Shown here piece after piece: positions 11,241-22,406 of a stretch of 64,000 bases of DNA (its first letter is position 1; every line of letters starts with the position of its first letter). The stretch lies in the NCBI RefSeq assembly GCF_051014445.1, contig NW_027488368.1, positions 9,424,001-9,488,000 of the forward strand. Reading direction: 5' to 3'. A model generated the notes under the pieces. It was not told where the DNA came from and did not search any database. It worked only from the letters and a program-made list of their open reading frames with translations. This DNA comes from Colletes latitarsis. Taxonomy: Eukaryota; Arthropoda; Insecta; Hymenoptera; Colletidae. Both the position numbers and the translations under genes were made by a program.

Positions 11241-13839
11241 TAATGCCGGTAATGTCTCGGTTAGGTCTGGTATTTGCCCTCATCTGGCGCGTACTTTCGC
11301 ATTTTTCGCATACTTCTTGGCCAGATCCTGGGCTTTTTCTGGTTTGGATCACGTAGTAAAGTGGCACCAGACTGAAACAGTCAATTAAACCTGGTTGCGA
11401 ATATTATTTTAGAGGATAACGCTGGTTATCTCTGGGATAGTTCTGGTATTTGCAAACATCTGGCTCATACTTTCGCGTTTTTCTCATAGTTGTTGGCCAG
11501 ATCCTGGGATTTTTCTGGTTTGGATCACGTAGTAATGCGTTACCAGACCGAAACAGTCAATTAAACCTGGTTGCGATTAATGTTTTAGAGGATAACGCCG
11601 GTTATGTCTCGGTTAGGTCTGGGATTTGCCCTCATCTGGCTCGTACTTTCGCATTTTTCTCATCCTTGTTGGCCAGATCCTGGCCTTTCTCTGGTTTGGA
11701 TCGCGTAGTAATGCGGTACCACACCGAAACAGTCAATTAAACCTGGTTGCGATTAATATTTTAGAGGATAACGCTGGTTATGTCTGGGTTAGTTCTAGTA
11801 TTTGCAATCATCTGGCTCATACTTTCGCATTTTTCGCATCCTTGTTGGCCAGATCCTGGCCTTTCTCTGGTTTGGATCACGTAGTAATGCGGTACCACAC
11901 CGAAACAGTCAACTAAACCTGGTTGCGATTAATATTTCAGAGAATAACGCTGGTTATGTCTGGGTTAGTTCTAGTATTTGCTCTCATCTGGCACATACTT
12001 CGGCGTTTTTCGCATACTTGTTGGCCAGATCCTGTGCTTTTTCTGTTTTGGATCCCGTAGTAATGAGGTTCCACACCGAAACAGTCAATTAAACTGGTTG
12101 CGATTAATATTTTAGAGGATAACGCCGGTTATGTCTCGGGTAGGTCTGGGATTTGTCCTCATCTGACTCGTACTTTCACGTTTTTCGCATACTTGTTGGC
12201 CAGATCCTGGCCTCTTTCTGGTTTGGATCACGTAGTAATGCGGTACCACACTGTCATTAAAAGCTGGTTCCGCTTAGTATTTTAGAGGATAACGCTGGTT
12301 ATGCCTGGGTTAGTTCTGGTATTTACAATCATCTGGCTCATACTTTTGCGTTTTTCGCATACTTGTTGGCCAGATCCTGGGTTTTTTCTGTTTTGGATCC
12401 CGTAGTAATGAGGTTCCACACCGAAACAGTCAATTAAACTGGTTGCGATTAATATTTTAGAGGATAGCGCCGGTTATGTCTCGGGTAGGTGTGGGATTTG
12501 TCATCATCAGGCTCATACTTTCGCGTTTTTCGCACACTTGTTGGCCAGAGCCTGGCCTTTTTCTGGTTTGGATCACGTAGTAATGCGGTACCACACTGAA
12601 ACAGTCAATTAAACCTTGTTTCCGATTAATATTTTAGAGGATAACGCCGGTTATGTCTGTGTTAGATCTGGTATTTGCAATCATCTTGCTCATACTTTCG
12701 CATTTTTCGCATATTTGGCTAGATCCTGGGTTTTTTCTGGTTTGGATCCCGTAGTAATGTGGTTCCACACCGAAACGGTCAATTGAACCTGGTTGCGATT
12801 AATATTTTAGAGGATAACGCCGGTTATGTCTCGGTTGGGTCTGTTATTTGCCCTCATCTGGCTCGGACTTTCGCATTTTTCGCATACTTGTTGGCCAGAT
12901 CTTGGGTTTTTTGTAGATTGGATCCCGTCGTATTGTGGTTCCACACCGAAACGGTCAATTGAACCTGGTTGCGATTAATATTTTAGAGGATAACGCCGGT
13001 TATGTCTCGATTAGGTCTGGTAATTGCCCTCATCTGGCTCGGACTTTCGCATTTTTCGCATACTTGTTGGCCAGATCTTGGGTTTTTTGTAGATTGGATC
13101 CCGTCGTATTGTGGTTCCACACCGAAACAGTCAATTAAACCTGGGTCCGATTAATATTTTAGAGGATAACTCCGGTTATGTCTGGGTTGGGTCTGGTATT
13201 TGCCCTCATCTGCCTCGTACTTTCGCACGTTTCGCATACTTGTTGGCCAGATCCTGGCCTTTTTCTGGTTTGGATCACGTAGTAATGTGGTATCACACTG
13301 AAACAGTCAATTAAACCTGGTTGCGATTAATATTTTAGAGGATAACGCCGGTTATGTCTCGGGTAGGTCTGGGATTTGCCCTCATCTGGCTCGTGCTTCC
13401 GCATTTTTCGCATACGTGTTGGCCAGTTCTTGTCCTTTTTCTGGTTTGGATCACGTAGTAATGCGGTATCACACCGAAACAGTCAATTAAACCTGGTTGC
13501 GATTAATATTTTAGAGGATAACGCCGGTTATGTCTGGGTTAGGTCTGGTATTTGCCCTCATCTGGCTCGTACTTTCGCATTTGTCTCATACTTGTTGGAC
13601 AGAGCCTGGCCTTTTTCTGGTTTGGATCACGTAGTAATGCGCTACCACACCGAAACTATCAATTAAGCCTGGTTGCGATTGATATTTTAGAGGATAACGC
13701 CGGTTATGTCTCGGTTAGGTCTGGTATTTGCCCTCATCTGTCTCGTACTTTCGCATTTTTCTCATACTTGTTGGACAGAGCCTGGCCTTTTTCTGGTTTG
13801 GATCACGTAGTAATGCGGTACCCGCTGAAACAGTCACTT
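11241..13839 (+). repeat. Divergent monomers; copies of 1-345 and 5618-6088
   Basis: 11416-11760 duplicates the start of the window and 11776-12246 duplicates 5618-6088. After 12250 the monomers are largely singletons: a CACACTGTCATTAAAAG short unit near 12250, a GCATATTTGGC unit near 12713 that lacks 3 bp or more, and two adjacent related units at about 12780-13130 carrying TTTTTTGTAGATTGGATCC. No gene or non-satellite sequence is visible. Confidence 0.75.
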
Positions 13840-14868
13840 AAACCTGGTTCCGTTTAATATTTTAGAGGATAACGCCGGTTATGTCTGTGTTAGATCTGGT
13901 ATTTGCAATCATCTTGCTCATACTTTCGCATTTTTCGCATACTTGGCCAGATCCTGGGTTTTTTCTGGTTTGGATCACGTAGTAATGTGGTACCACACTG
14001 AAACAGTCAATAAAAGCTGGTTCCGATTAGTATTTTTGAGGATAACGCTGGTTATGTCTGGGTTAGTTCTGGTATTTGCAATCACCTGGCTCATACTTTC
14101 GCGTTTTTCGCATACTTGTTGGCCAGATCCTGCGTTTTTTCTGGTTTGGATCCCGTAGTAACGTGGTTCCACACCGAAACAGTCAGTTAAACCTGGTTGC
14201 GATTAATAATTTTGAGAGATAACGCCGGTTTTGTATGGGTTAGGTCTGGTATTTGCCCTCATCTAGCTCGTGCTTCCGCATTTTTCGCATACTTGTTGGC
14301 CAGTTCTTGGCCTTTTTCTGGTTTGGATCACGTAGTAATGCGGTACCACACCGAAACAGTCAATTAAACCTGGTTGCGATTAATATTTTAGAGGATAACG
14401 CCGGTTATGTCTCGGTTAGGTCTGGGATTTGCCCTCATCTGGCTCGTACTTTCGCATTTTTCGCATACTTGTTGGCCAGATCCTGGGCTCTTTCTTGTTT
14501 GGATCACGAAGTAATGTGGTACCACACTGAAACAGTCAATAAAAGCTGGTTCCGATTAGTATTTTAGAGGATAACGCTGGATATGTCTCGTTCAGGTCTG
14601 GGAATTGCCCTCATCTGGCTCGTACTTTCGCATTTTTCGCATACTTGTTGGCCAGATCCTGGCTTTTTCTGGTTTGGATCACGTAGTAATGTGGTAACAC
14701 ACTGTAACAGTCAATAAAAGCTGGTTCCGATTAGTATTATAGAGGATAACGATGGTTATGTCTGGGTTAGGTCTGGTATTTGCCCTCATCTGGCTCGTAC
14801 TATCGCTTTTTTCTCATACTTGTTGGACAGAGCCTGGCCTTTTTCTGGTGTGGATCACGTAGTAATGC
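13840..14868 (+). repeat. 1,752-bp HOR segment, copy 1
   Basis: This segment recurs at 15592-16620, 1,752 bp away (10 monomers minus 8 bp). Shared markers include GTTAGATCTGG, CATCTTGCTCA, the shortened T-rich end running into TTGGCCAG (a 3-bp loss), AATTTTGAGAGATAACG and TTAGTATTATAGAGG. Small differences, such as GCATACTTGGCC here and GCATATTTGGCC in the other copy, show that time has passed since the duplication. Confidence 0.85.
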
Positions 14869-15009
14869 GGTACCACACCGAAACTATCAATAAAGCCTGG
14901 TTGCGATTGATATTTTAGAGGATAACGCCGGTTATGTCTCGGTTAGGTCTGGTATTTGCCCTCATCTGGCTCGTACTTTCGCATTTTTCTCATACTTGTT
15001 GGACAGAGC

Positions 15010-15640
15010 CTGGCCTTTTTCTGGTTTGGATCACGTAGTAATGTGGTACCACACTGAAACAGTCAATAAAAGCTGGTTCCGATTAGTATTTTTGAGGATA
15101 ACGCAGGTTATGTCTGGGTTAGTTCTGGTATTTGCAATCACCTGGCTCATACTTTCGCGTTTTTCGCATACTTGTTGGCCAGATCCTGCGTTTTTTCTGG
15201 TTTGGGTCCCGTAGTAACGTGGTTCCACACCGAAACAGTCAATTAAACCTGGTTGCGATTAATATTTTTGAGAATAACGCCGCTTTTGTATGGGTTAGGT
15301 CTGGTACTTGCCCTCATCTGGCTCGTGCTTCCGCATTTTTCGCATACTTGTTGGCCAGATCCAGGGCTCTTTCTGGTTTGGATCACGTAGTAATGCGGTA
15401 CCACACCGAAACAGTCAATTAAGCATGGTTGAGATTACTATTTTAGAGGATAACGCCAGTTATGTCTCGGATAGGTCTGGGACTTATCTGGCTCGTACTT
15501 TCGCATTTGTGCGCATTCTTGTTGGCCAGATCTTGGCCTTTTTCAGGCTTGGACCAGGTAGTAATGTGGTGCTACACTGAAACAGTCAATTAAACCTGGT
15601 TCCGTTTAATATTTTAGAGGATAACGCCGGTTATGTCTGT
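15010..15640 (+). repeat. Segment duplicated at +1,922 bp (16932-17562)
   Basis: The run contains GATAACGCAGG, TTTGGGTCCCGTAGTAACG, ATTTTTGAGAATAACG and the shortened GGGACTTATCTGG, and is repeated 1,922 bp downstream. One clear difference is CCGCTTTTGTATGG here against CCGGTTTTGTATGG downstream. The GGGACTTATCTGG form has lost 6 bp relative to GGGATTTGCCCTCATCTGG; it appears near 15480, 17400, 19330 and 20730 and is a useful marker of this subfamily. Confidence 0.8.
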
Positions 15641-16620
15641 GTTAGATCTGGTATTTGCAATCATCTTGCTCAAACTTTCGCATTTTTCGCATATTTGGCC
15701 AGATCCTGGGGTTTTTCTGGTTTGGATCACGTAGTAATGTGGTACCACACTGAAACAGTCAATAAAAGCTGGTTCCGATTAGTATTTTTGAGGTTAACGC
15801 TGGTTATGTCTGGGTTAGTTCTGGTATTTGCAATCACCTGGCTCATACTTTCGCGTTTTTCGCATACTTGTTGGCCAGATCCTGCGTTTTTTCTGGTTTG
15901 GATCCCGTAGTAACGTGGTTCCACACCGAAACAGTCAGTTAAACCTGGTTGCGATTAATAATTTTGAGAGATAACGCCGGTTTTGTATGGGTTAGGTCTG
16001 GTATTTGCCCTCATCTAGCTCGTGCTTCCGCATTTTTCGCATACTTGTTGGCCAGTTCTTGGCCTTTTTCTGGTTTGGATCACGTAGTAATGCGGTACCA
16101 CACCGAAACAGTCAATTAAACCTGGTTGCGATTAATATTTTAGAGGATAACGCCGGTTATGTCTCGGTTAGGTCTGGGATTTGCCCTCATCTGGCTCGTA
16201 CTTTCGCATTTTTCGCATACTTGTTGGCCAGATCCTGGGCTCTTTCTTGTTTGGATCACGAAGTAATGTGGTACCACACTGAAACAGTCAATAAAAGCTG
16301 GTTCCGATTAGTATTTTAGAGGATAACGCTGGATATGTCTCGTTCAGGTCTGGGAATTGCCCTCATCTGGCTCGTACTTTCGCATTTTTCGCATACTTGT
16401 TGGCCAGATCCTGGCTTTTTCTGGTTTGGATCACGTAGTAATGTGGTAACACACTGTAACAGTCAATAAAAGCTGGCTCCGATTAGTATTATAGAGGAAA
16501 ACGATGGTTATGTCTGGGTTAGGTCTGGTATTTGCCCTCATCTGGCTCGTACTATCGCATTTTTCTCATACTTGTTGGACAGAGCCTGGCCTTTTTCTGG
16601 TTTGGATCACGTAGTAATGC
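15592..16620 (+). repeat. 1,752-bp HOR segment, copy 2
   Basis: Partner of 13840-14868 with the same order of variant monomers. It differs from copy 1 at CTCAAACTTTCG and CCTGGGGTTTTTC, which are shared instead with the units near 16730, 16905 and 20230. Copy 2 therefore has itself been a donor or recipient in later exchange. Confidence 0.85.
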
Positions 16621-16772
16621 GGTACCACACTGAAACAGTCAATTAAACCTGGTTCCGATTAATATTTTAGAGGATAACGCCGGTTATGTCTGTGTTAGAT
16701 CTGGTATTTGCAATCATCTTGCTCAAACTTTCGCATTTTTCGCATATTTGGCCAGATCCTGGGGTTTTTCTG

Positions 16773-19080
16773 GTTTGGATCACGTAGTAATGCGGTACCA
16801 CACTGAAACAGTCAATTAAACCTGGTTCCGATTAATATTTTAGAGGATAACGCCGGTTATGTCTGTGTTAGATCTGGTATTTGCAATCATCTTGCTCAAA
16901 CTTTCGCATTTTTCGCATATTTGGCCAGATCCTGGGGTTTTTCTGGTTTGGATCACGTAGTAATGTGGTACCACACTGAAACAGTCAATAAAAGCTGGTT
17001 CCGATTAGTATTTTTGAGGATAACGCAGGTTATGTCTGGGTTAGTTCTGGTATTTGCAATCACCTGGCTCATACTTTCGCGTTTTTCGCATACTTGTTGG
17101 CCAGATCCTGCGTTTTTTCTGGTTTGGGTCCCGTAGTAACGTGGTTCCACACCGAAACAGTCAATTAAACCTGGCTGCGATTAATATTTTTGAGAATAAC
17201 GCCGGTTTTGTATGGGTTAGGTCTGGTACTTGCCCTCATCTGGCTCGTGCTTCCGCATTTTTCGCATACTTGTTGGCCAGATCCAGGGCTCTTTCTGGTT
17301 TGGATCACGTAGTAATGCGGTACCACACCGAAACAGTCAATTAAGCATGGTTGAGATTACTATTTTAGAGGATAACGCCAGTTATGTCTCGGATAGGTCT
17401 GGGACTTATCTGGCTCGTACTTTCGCATTTGTGCGCATTCTTGTTGGCCAGATCTTGGCCTTTTTCAGGCTTGGACCAGGTAGTAATGTGGTGCTACACT
17501 GAAACAGTCAATTAAACCTGGTTCCGTTTAATATTTTAGAGGATAACGCCGGTTATGTCTGTGTTAGATCTGGTATTTGCAATCATCTTGCTCATACTTT
17601 CGCATTTTTCGCATACTTGGCCAGATCCTGGGTTTTTTCTGGTTTGGATCACGTAGTAATGTGGTACCACACCGAAGCAGTCAATTAAACCTGGTTTCGA
17701 TTAATATTTTAGAGGATAACGCAGGCTATGTCTCGGTTAGGTCTGCGATTTGCCCTCATCTGGCTCGTACTTTCGCATTTTTAGCTTACTTGTTGGCCAG
17801 ATCCTGGCCTTTTTCTGGTTAGGATCACGTAGTAATGCGGTACCACACCGAAACAGTCAATTAAACCTGGTTGCGATTAATATTTTAGAGGATAACGCCG
17901 GTTATGTCTCGTTTAGGTCTGCGATTTGCCCTCATCTGGCTCGTACTTTCGCATTTTTCCCTTACTTGATGGCCAGATCCTGGCCTTTTTCTGGCTTGGA
18001 CCAAGTAGTAATGTGGGACCACACTCAAACAGTCAATTAAACCTGGTTGCGATTAATATTTTAGAGGATAACGCCGGCTATTTCTCGGTTAGGTCTAGGA
18101 TTTGCCCTCATCAGTCTCGTACTTTCGCATTTTTCGCTTACTTGATGGCCAGATCTTGGCCTTCTTCTGGCTTGGACCAAGTAGTAATGTGGGACCACAC
18201 TCAAACAGTCAATTAAACCTGGTTGCGATTAATGTTTTAGAGGATAACGCCGGTTATTTCTCGGTTAGGTCTGGGATTTGCCCTCATCAGTCTCGTACTT
18301 TCGCGTTTTTCGCATACTTGTTGGCCAGATCCTGGGTTTTATCTGGTTTGGACCCCGTAGTAATGTGGTTCCACACCGAAGCAGACAATTAAACCTGTTT
18401 GCGATTAATGTTTTAGAGGATAACGCCGGTTTATCTGGGTTAGGTCTGGTATTTGCCCTCATCTGGCTCGTACTTTCGCATTTTTCACATACTTGTTGGC
18501 TAGATCTTGTGTTTTTTGTGCATTGGAACCCGTCGTAATTTGGTTCCACACCGAAACAGTCAATTAAACCTGGTTGCGATTAATATTTTTGTGGATAACG
18601 CCGGTTATGTCTCGGTTAGGTCTGGGATTTGCAATCATCTGGCTCATACCATCGCGTTTTTCGCATACTTGTTGGCCAGATCCTGGGTTTTTTCTGGTTT
18701 GGATCCCGTACTAATGTGATTCCGCACCGAAACTGTCAGTTAAACCTGGTTGCGATTAATATTTTAGAGGATAACGCCGTTTACGTCTGGGTTAGGTCTG
18801 GGTTTTGCCCTCATCTGGCTCGTGCTTTGGCATTTTTCGCATACTTGATGGCCATATCCTGGCCTTTTTCTGGCTTGGACCAATTAGTAATGTGGGACCA
18901 CACTCAAACAGTCAATTGAACCTGGTTGCGATTAATATTTTAGAGGATAACGCCGGTTATTTCTCGGTTAGCTGTGGGTTTTGCCCTCATCTGTCTCGTA
19001 CTTTCGCGTTTTTCGCATACTTGTTGGCCAGATCCAGCGCTTTTTCTGATTTGGATCCCGTACTAATGTGGTTCCACACC
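16773..19080 (+). repeat. 3,326-bp HOR, copy 1 (2.3 kb conserved part)
   Basis: About thirteen consecutive variant monomers are repeated at exactly +3,326 bp (20099-22406). The period equals 19 monomers minus 18 bp. Shared marks include TTTAGCTTACTTG, GGACCAAGTAGTAATGTGGG, TCATCAGTCTCG, GTGCATTGGAACCCGTCG and CATATCCTGGCC. Copy differences are single bases, for example TCTCGTTTAGG near 17910 against TCTCGCTTAGG near 21236. Confidence 0.9.
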
Positions 19081-19089
19081 GAAGCAGTC

Positions 19090-20065
19090 AATTAAACCTG
19101 GTTGCGATTAATATTTTTGAGAATAACGCCGCTTTTGTATGGGTTAGGTCTGGTACTTGCCCTCATCTGGCTCGTGCTTCCGCATTTTTCGCATACTTGT
19201 TGGCCAGATCCAGGGCTCTTTCTGGTTTGGATCACGTAGTAATGCGGTACCACACCGAAACAGTCAATTAAGCATGGTTGAGATTACTATTTTAGAGGAT
19301 AACGCCAGTTATGTCTCGGATAGGTCTGGGACTTATCTGGCTCGTACTTTCGCATTTGTGCGCATTCTTGTTGGCCAGTTCTTGGCCTTTTTCTGGTTTG
19401 GATCACGTAGTAATGCGGTACCACACCGAAACAGTCAATTAAACCTGGTTGCGATTAATATTTTAGAGGATAACGCCGGTTATGTCTCGGTTAGGTCTGG
19501 GATTTGCCCTCATCTGGCTCGTACTTTCGCATTTTTCGCATACTTGTTGGCCAGATCCTGGGCTCTTTCTTGTTTGGATCACGAAGTAATGTGGTACCAC
19601 ACTGAAACAGTCAATAAAAGCTGGTTCCGATTAGTATTTTAGAGGATAACGCTGGATATGTCTCGTTCAGGTCTGGGAATTGCCCTCATCTGGCTCGTAC
19701 TTTCGCATTTTTCGCATACTTGTTGGCCAGATCCTGGCTTTTTCTGGTTTGGACCACGTAGTAATGTGGTAACACACTGTAACAGTCAATAAAAGCTGGT
19801 TCCGATTAGTATTATGGAGGATAACGATGGTTATGTCTGGGTTAGGTCTGGTATTTGCCCTCATCTGGCTCGTACTATCGCATTTTTCTCATACTTGTTG
19901 GACAGAGCCTGGCCTTTTTCTGGTGTGGATCACGTAGTAATGCGGTACCACACCGAAACTATCAATAAAGCCTGGTTGCGATTGATATTTTAGAGGATAA
20001 CGCCGGTTATGTCTCGGTTAGGTCTGGTATTTGCCCTCATCTGGCTCGTACTTTCGCATTTTTCG
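19090..20065 (+). repeat. Chimeric insert between the two 3,326-bp HOR copies
   Basis: Between the two 2.3-kb homologous parts lies about 1 kb with two sources. 19090-19375 follows 15241-15526 (distance 3,849 bp, ATTTTTGAGAATAACGCCGC through GGGACTTATCTGG). From about 19375 onward it follows 14300-14990 (distance 5,075 bp, GGCCAGTTCTTGGCC through CTATCAATAAAGCC). The switch falls inside one monomer, in GTTGGCCAG, a stretch common to both sources. Confidence 0.85.
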
Positions 20066-20098
20066 CATACTTGTTGGCCAGATCCTGGGCTCTTTCTT

Positions 20099-22406
20099 GT
20101 TTGGATCACGTAGTAATGCGGTACCACACTGAAACAGTCAATTAAACCTGGTTCCGATTAATATTTTAGAGGATAACGCCGGTTATGTCTGTGTTAGATG
20201 TGGTATTTGCAATCATCTTGCTCAAACTTTCGCATTTTTCGCATATTTGGCCAGATCCTGGGGTTTTTCTGGTTTGGATCACGTAGTAATGTGGTACCAC
20301 ACTGAAACAGTCAATAAAAGCTGGTTCCGATTAGTATTTTTGAGGATAACGCAGGTTATGTCTGGGTTAGTTCTGGTATTTGCAATCACCTGGCTCATAC
20401 TTTCGCGTTTTTCGCATACTTGTTGGCCAGATCCTGCGTTTTTTCTGGTTTGGGTCCCGTAGTAACGTGGTTCCACACCGAAACAGTCAATTAAACCTGG
20501 CTGCGATTAATATTTTTGAGAATAACGCCGGTTTTGTATGGGTTAGGTCTGGTACTTGCCCTCATCTGGCTCGTGCTTCCGCATTTCTCGCATACTTGTT
20601 GGCCAGATCCAGGGCTCTTTCTGGTTTGGATCACGTAGTAATGCGGTACCACACCGAAACAGTCAATTAAGCATGGTTGAGATTACTATTTTAGAGGATA
20701 ACGCCAGTTATGTCTCGGATAGGTCTGGGACTTATCTGGCTCGTACTTTCGCATTTGTGCGCATTCTTGTTGGCCAGATCTTGGCCTTTTTCAGGCTTGG
20801 ACCAGGTAGTAATGTGGTGCTACACTGAAACAGTCAATTAAACCTGGTTCCGTTTAATATTTTAGAGGATAACGCCGGTTATGTCTGTGTTAGATCTGGT
20901 ATTTGCAATCATCTTGCTCATACTTTCGCATTTTTCGCATACTTGGCCAGATCCTAGGTTTTTTCTGGTTTGGATCACGTAGTAATGTGGTACCACACCG
21001 AAGCAGTCAATTAAACCTGGTTTCGATTAATATTTTAGAGGATAACGCAGGCTATGTCTCGGTTAGGTCTGCGATTTGCCCTCATCTGGCTCGTACTTTC
21101 GCATTTTTAGCTTACTTGTTGGCCAGATCCTGGCCTTTTTCTGGTTAGGATCACGTAGTAATGCGGTACCACACCGAAACAGTCAATTAAACCTGGTTGC
21201 GATTAATATTTTAGAGGATAACGCCGGTTATGTCTCGCTTAGGTCTGCGATTTGCCCTCATCTGGCTCGTACTTTCGCATTTTTCCCTTACTTGATGGCC
21301 AGATCCTGGCCTTTTTCTGGCTTGGACCAAGTAGTAATGTGGGACCACACTCAAACAGTCAATTAAACCTGGTTGCGATTAATATTTTAGAGGATAACGC
21401 CGGTTATTTCTCGGTTAGGTCTAGGATTTGCCCTCATCAGTCTCGTACTTTCGCATTTTTCGCTTACTTGATGGCCAGATCTTGGCCTTCTTCTGGCTTG
21501 GACCAAGTAGTAATGTGGGACCACACTTAAACAGTCAATTAAACCTGGTTGCGATTAATGTTTTAGAGGATAACGCCGGTTATTTCTCGGTTAGGTCTGG
21601 GATTTGCCCTCATCAGTCTCGTACTTTCGCGTTTTTCGCATACTTGTTGGCCAGATCCTGGGTTTTATCTGGTTTGGACCCCGTAGTAATGTGGTTCCAC
21701 ACCGAAGCAGACAATTAAACCTGTTTGCGATTAATGTTTTAGAGGATAACGCCGGTTTATCTGGGTTAGGTCTGGTATTTGCCCTCATCTGGCTCGTACT
21801 TTCGCATTTTTCGCATACTTGTTGGCTAGATCTTGTGTTTTTTGTGCATTGGAACCCGTCGTAATTTGGTTCCACACCGAAACAGTCAATTAAACCTGAT
21901 TGCGATTAATATTTTAGTGGATAACGCCGGTTATGTCTCGGTTAGGTCTGGGATTTGCAATCATCTGGCTCATACCATCGCGTTTTTCGCATACTTGTTG
22001 GCCAGATCCTGGGTTTTTTCTGGTTTGGATCCCGTACTAATGTGATTCCGCACCGAAACTGTCAGTTAAACCTGGTTGCGATTAATATTTTAGAGGATAA
22101 CGCCGTTTACGTCTGGGTTAGGTCTGGGTTTTGCCCTCATCTGGCTCGTGCTTTGGCATTTTTCGCATACTTGATGGCCATATCCTGGCCTTTTTCTGGC
22201 TTGGACCAATTAGTAATGTGGGACCACACTCAAACAGTCAATTGAACCTGGTTGCGATTAATATTTTAGAGGATAACGCCGGTTATTTCTCGGTTAGCTG
22301 TGGGTTTTGCCCTCATCTGTCTCGTACTTTCGCGTTTTTCGCATACTTGTTGGCCAGATCCAGCGCTTTTTCTGATTTGGATCCCGTACTAATGTGGTTC
22401 CACACC
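20099..22406 (+). repeat. 3,326-bp HOR, copy 2 (partial)
   Basis: Partner of 16773-19080. It ends where copy 1 would continue into AATATTTTTGAGAATAACG; here the sequence becomes GGTTGTGATTAATATTTTAG and enters the next block, so the HOR is cut after about 1.7 units. A small difference near the end is GAAGCAGTC in copy 1 against GAAACAGTC here. Confidence 0.9.

Noticed and set aside
18520..18540. Possible CENP-B-like motif in GCATTGGAACCCGTCG
   Set aside because: It shares TTGGAA with the CENP-B box but only half of each outer core element. It also occurs in only four monomers, so it is not a regular element of the array.
19157..19642. 161-codon open frame, the longest in the window
   Set aside because: It arises from a 6-bp-short monomer joined to a hybrid monomer at 19375, which happens to keep the frame open. 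It reads through the same satellite sequence twice in different frames.
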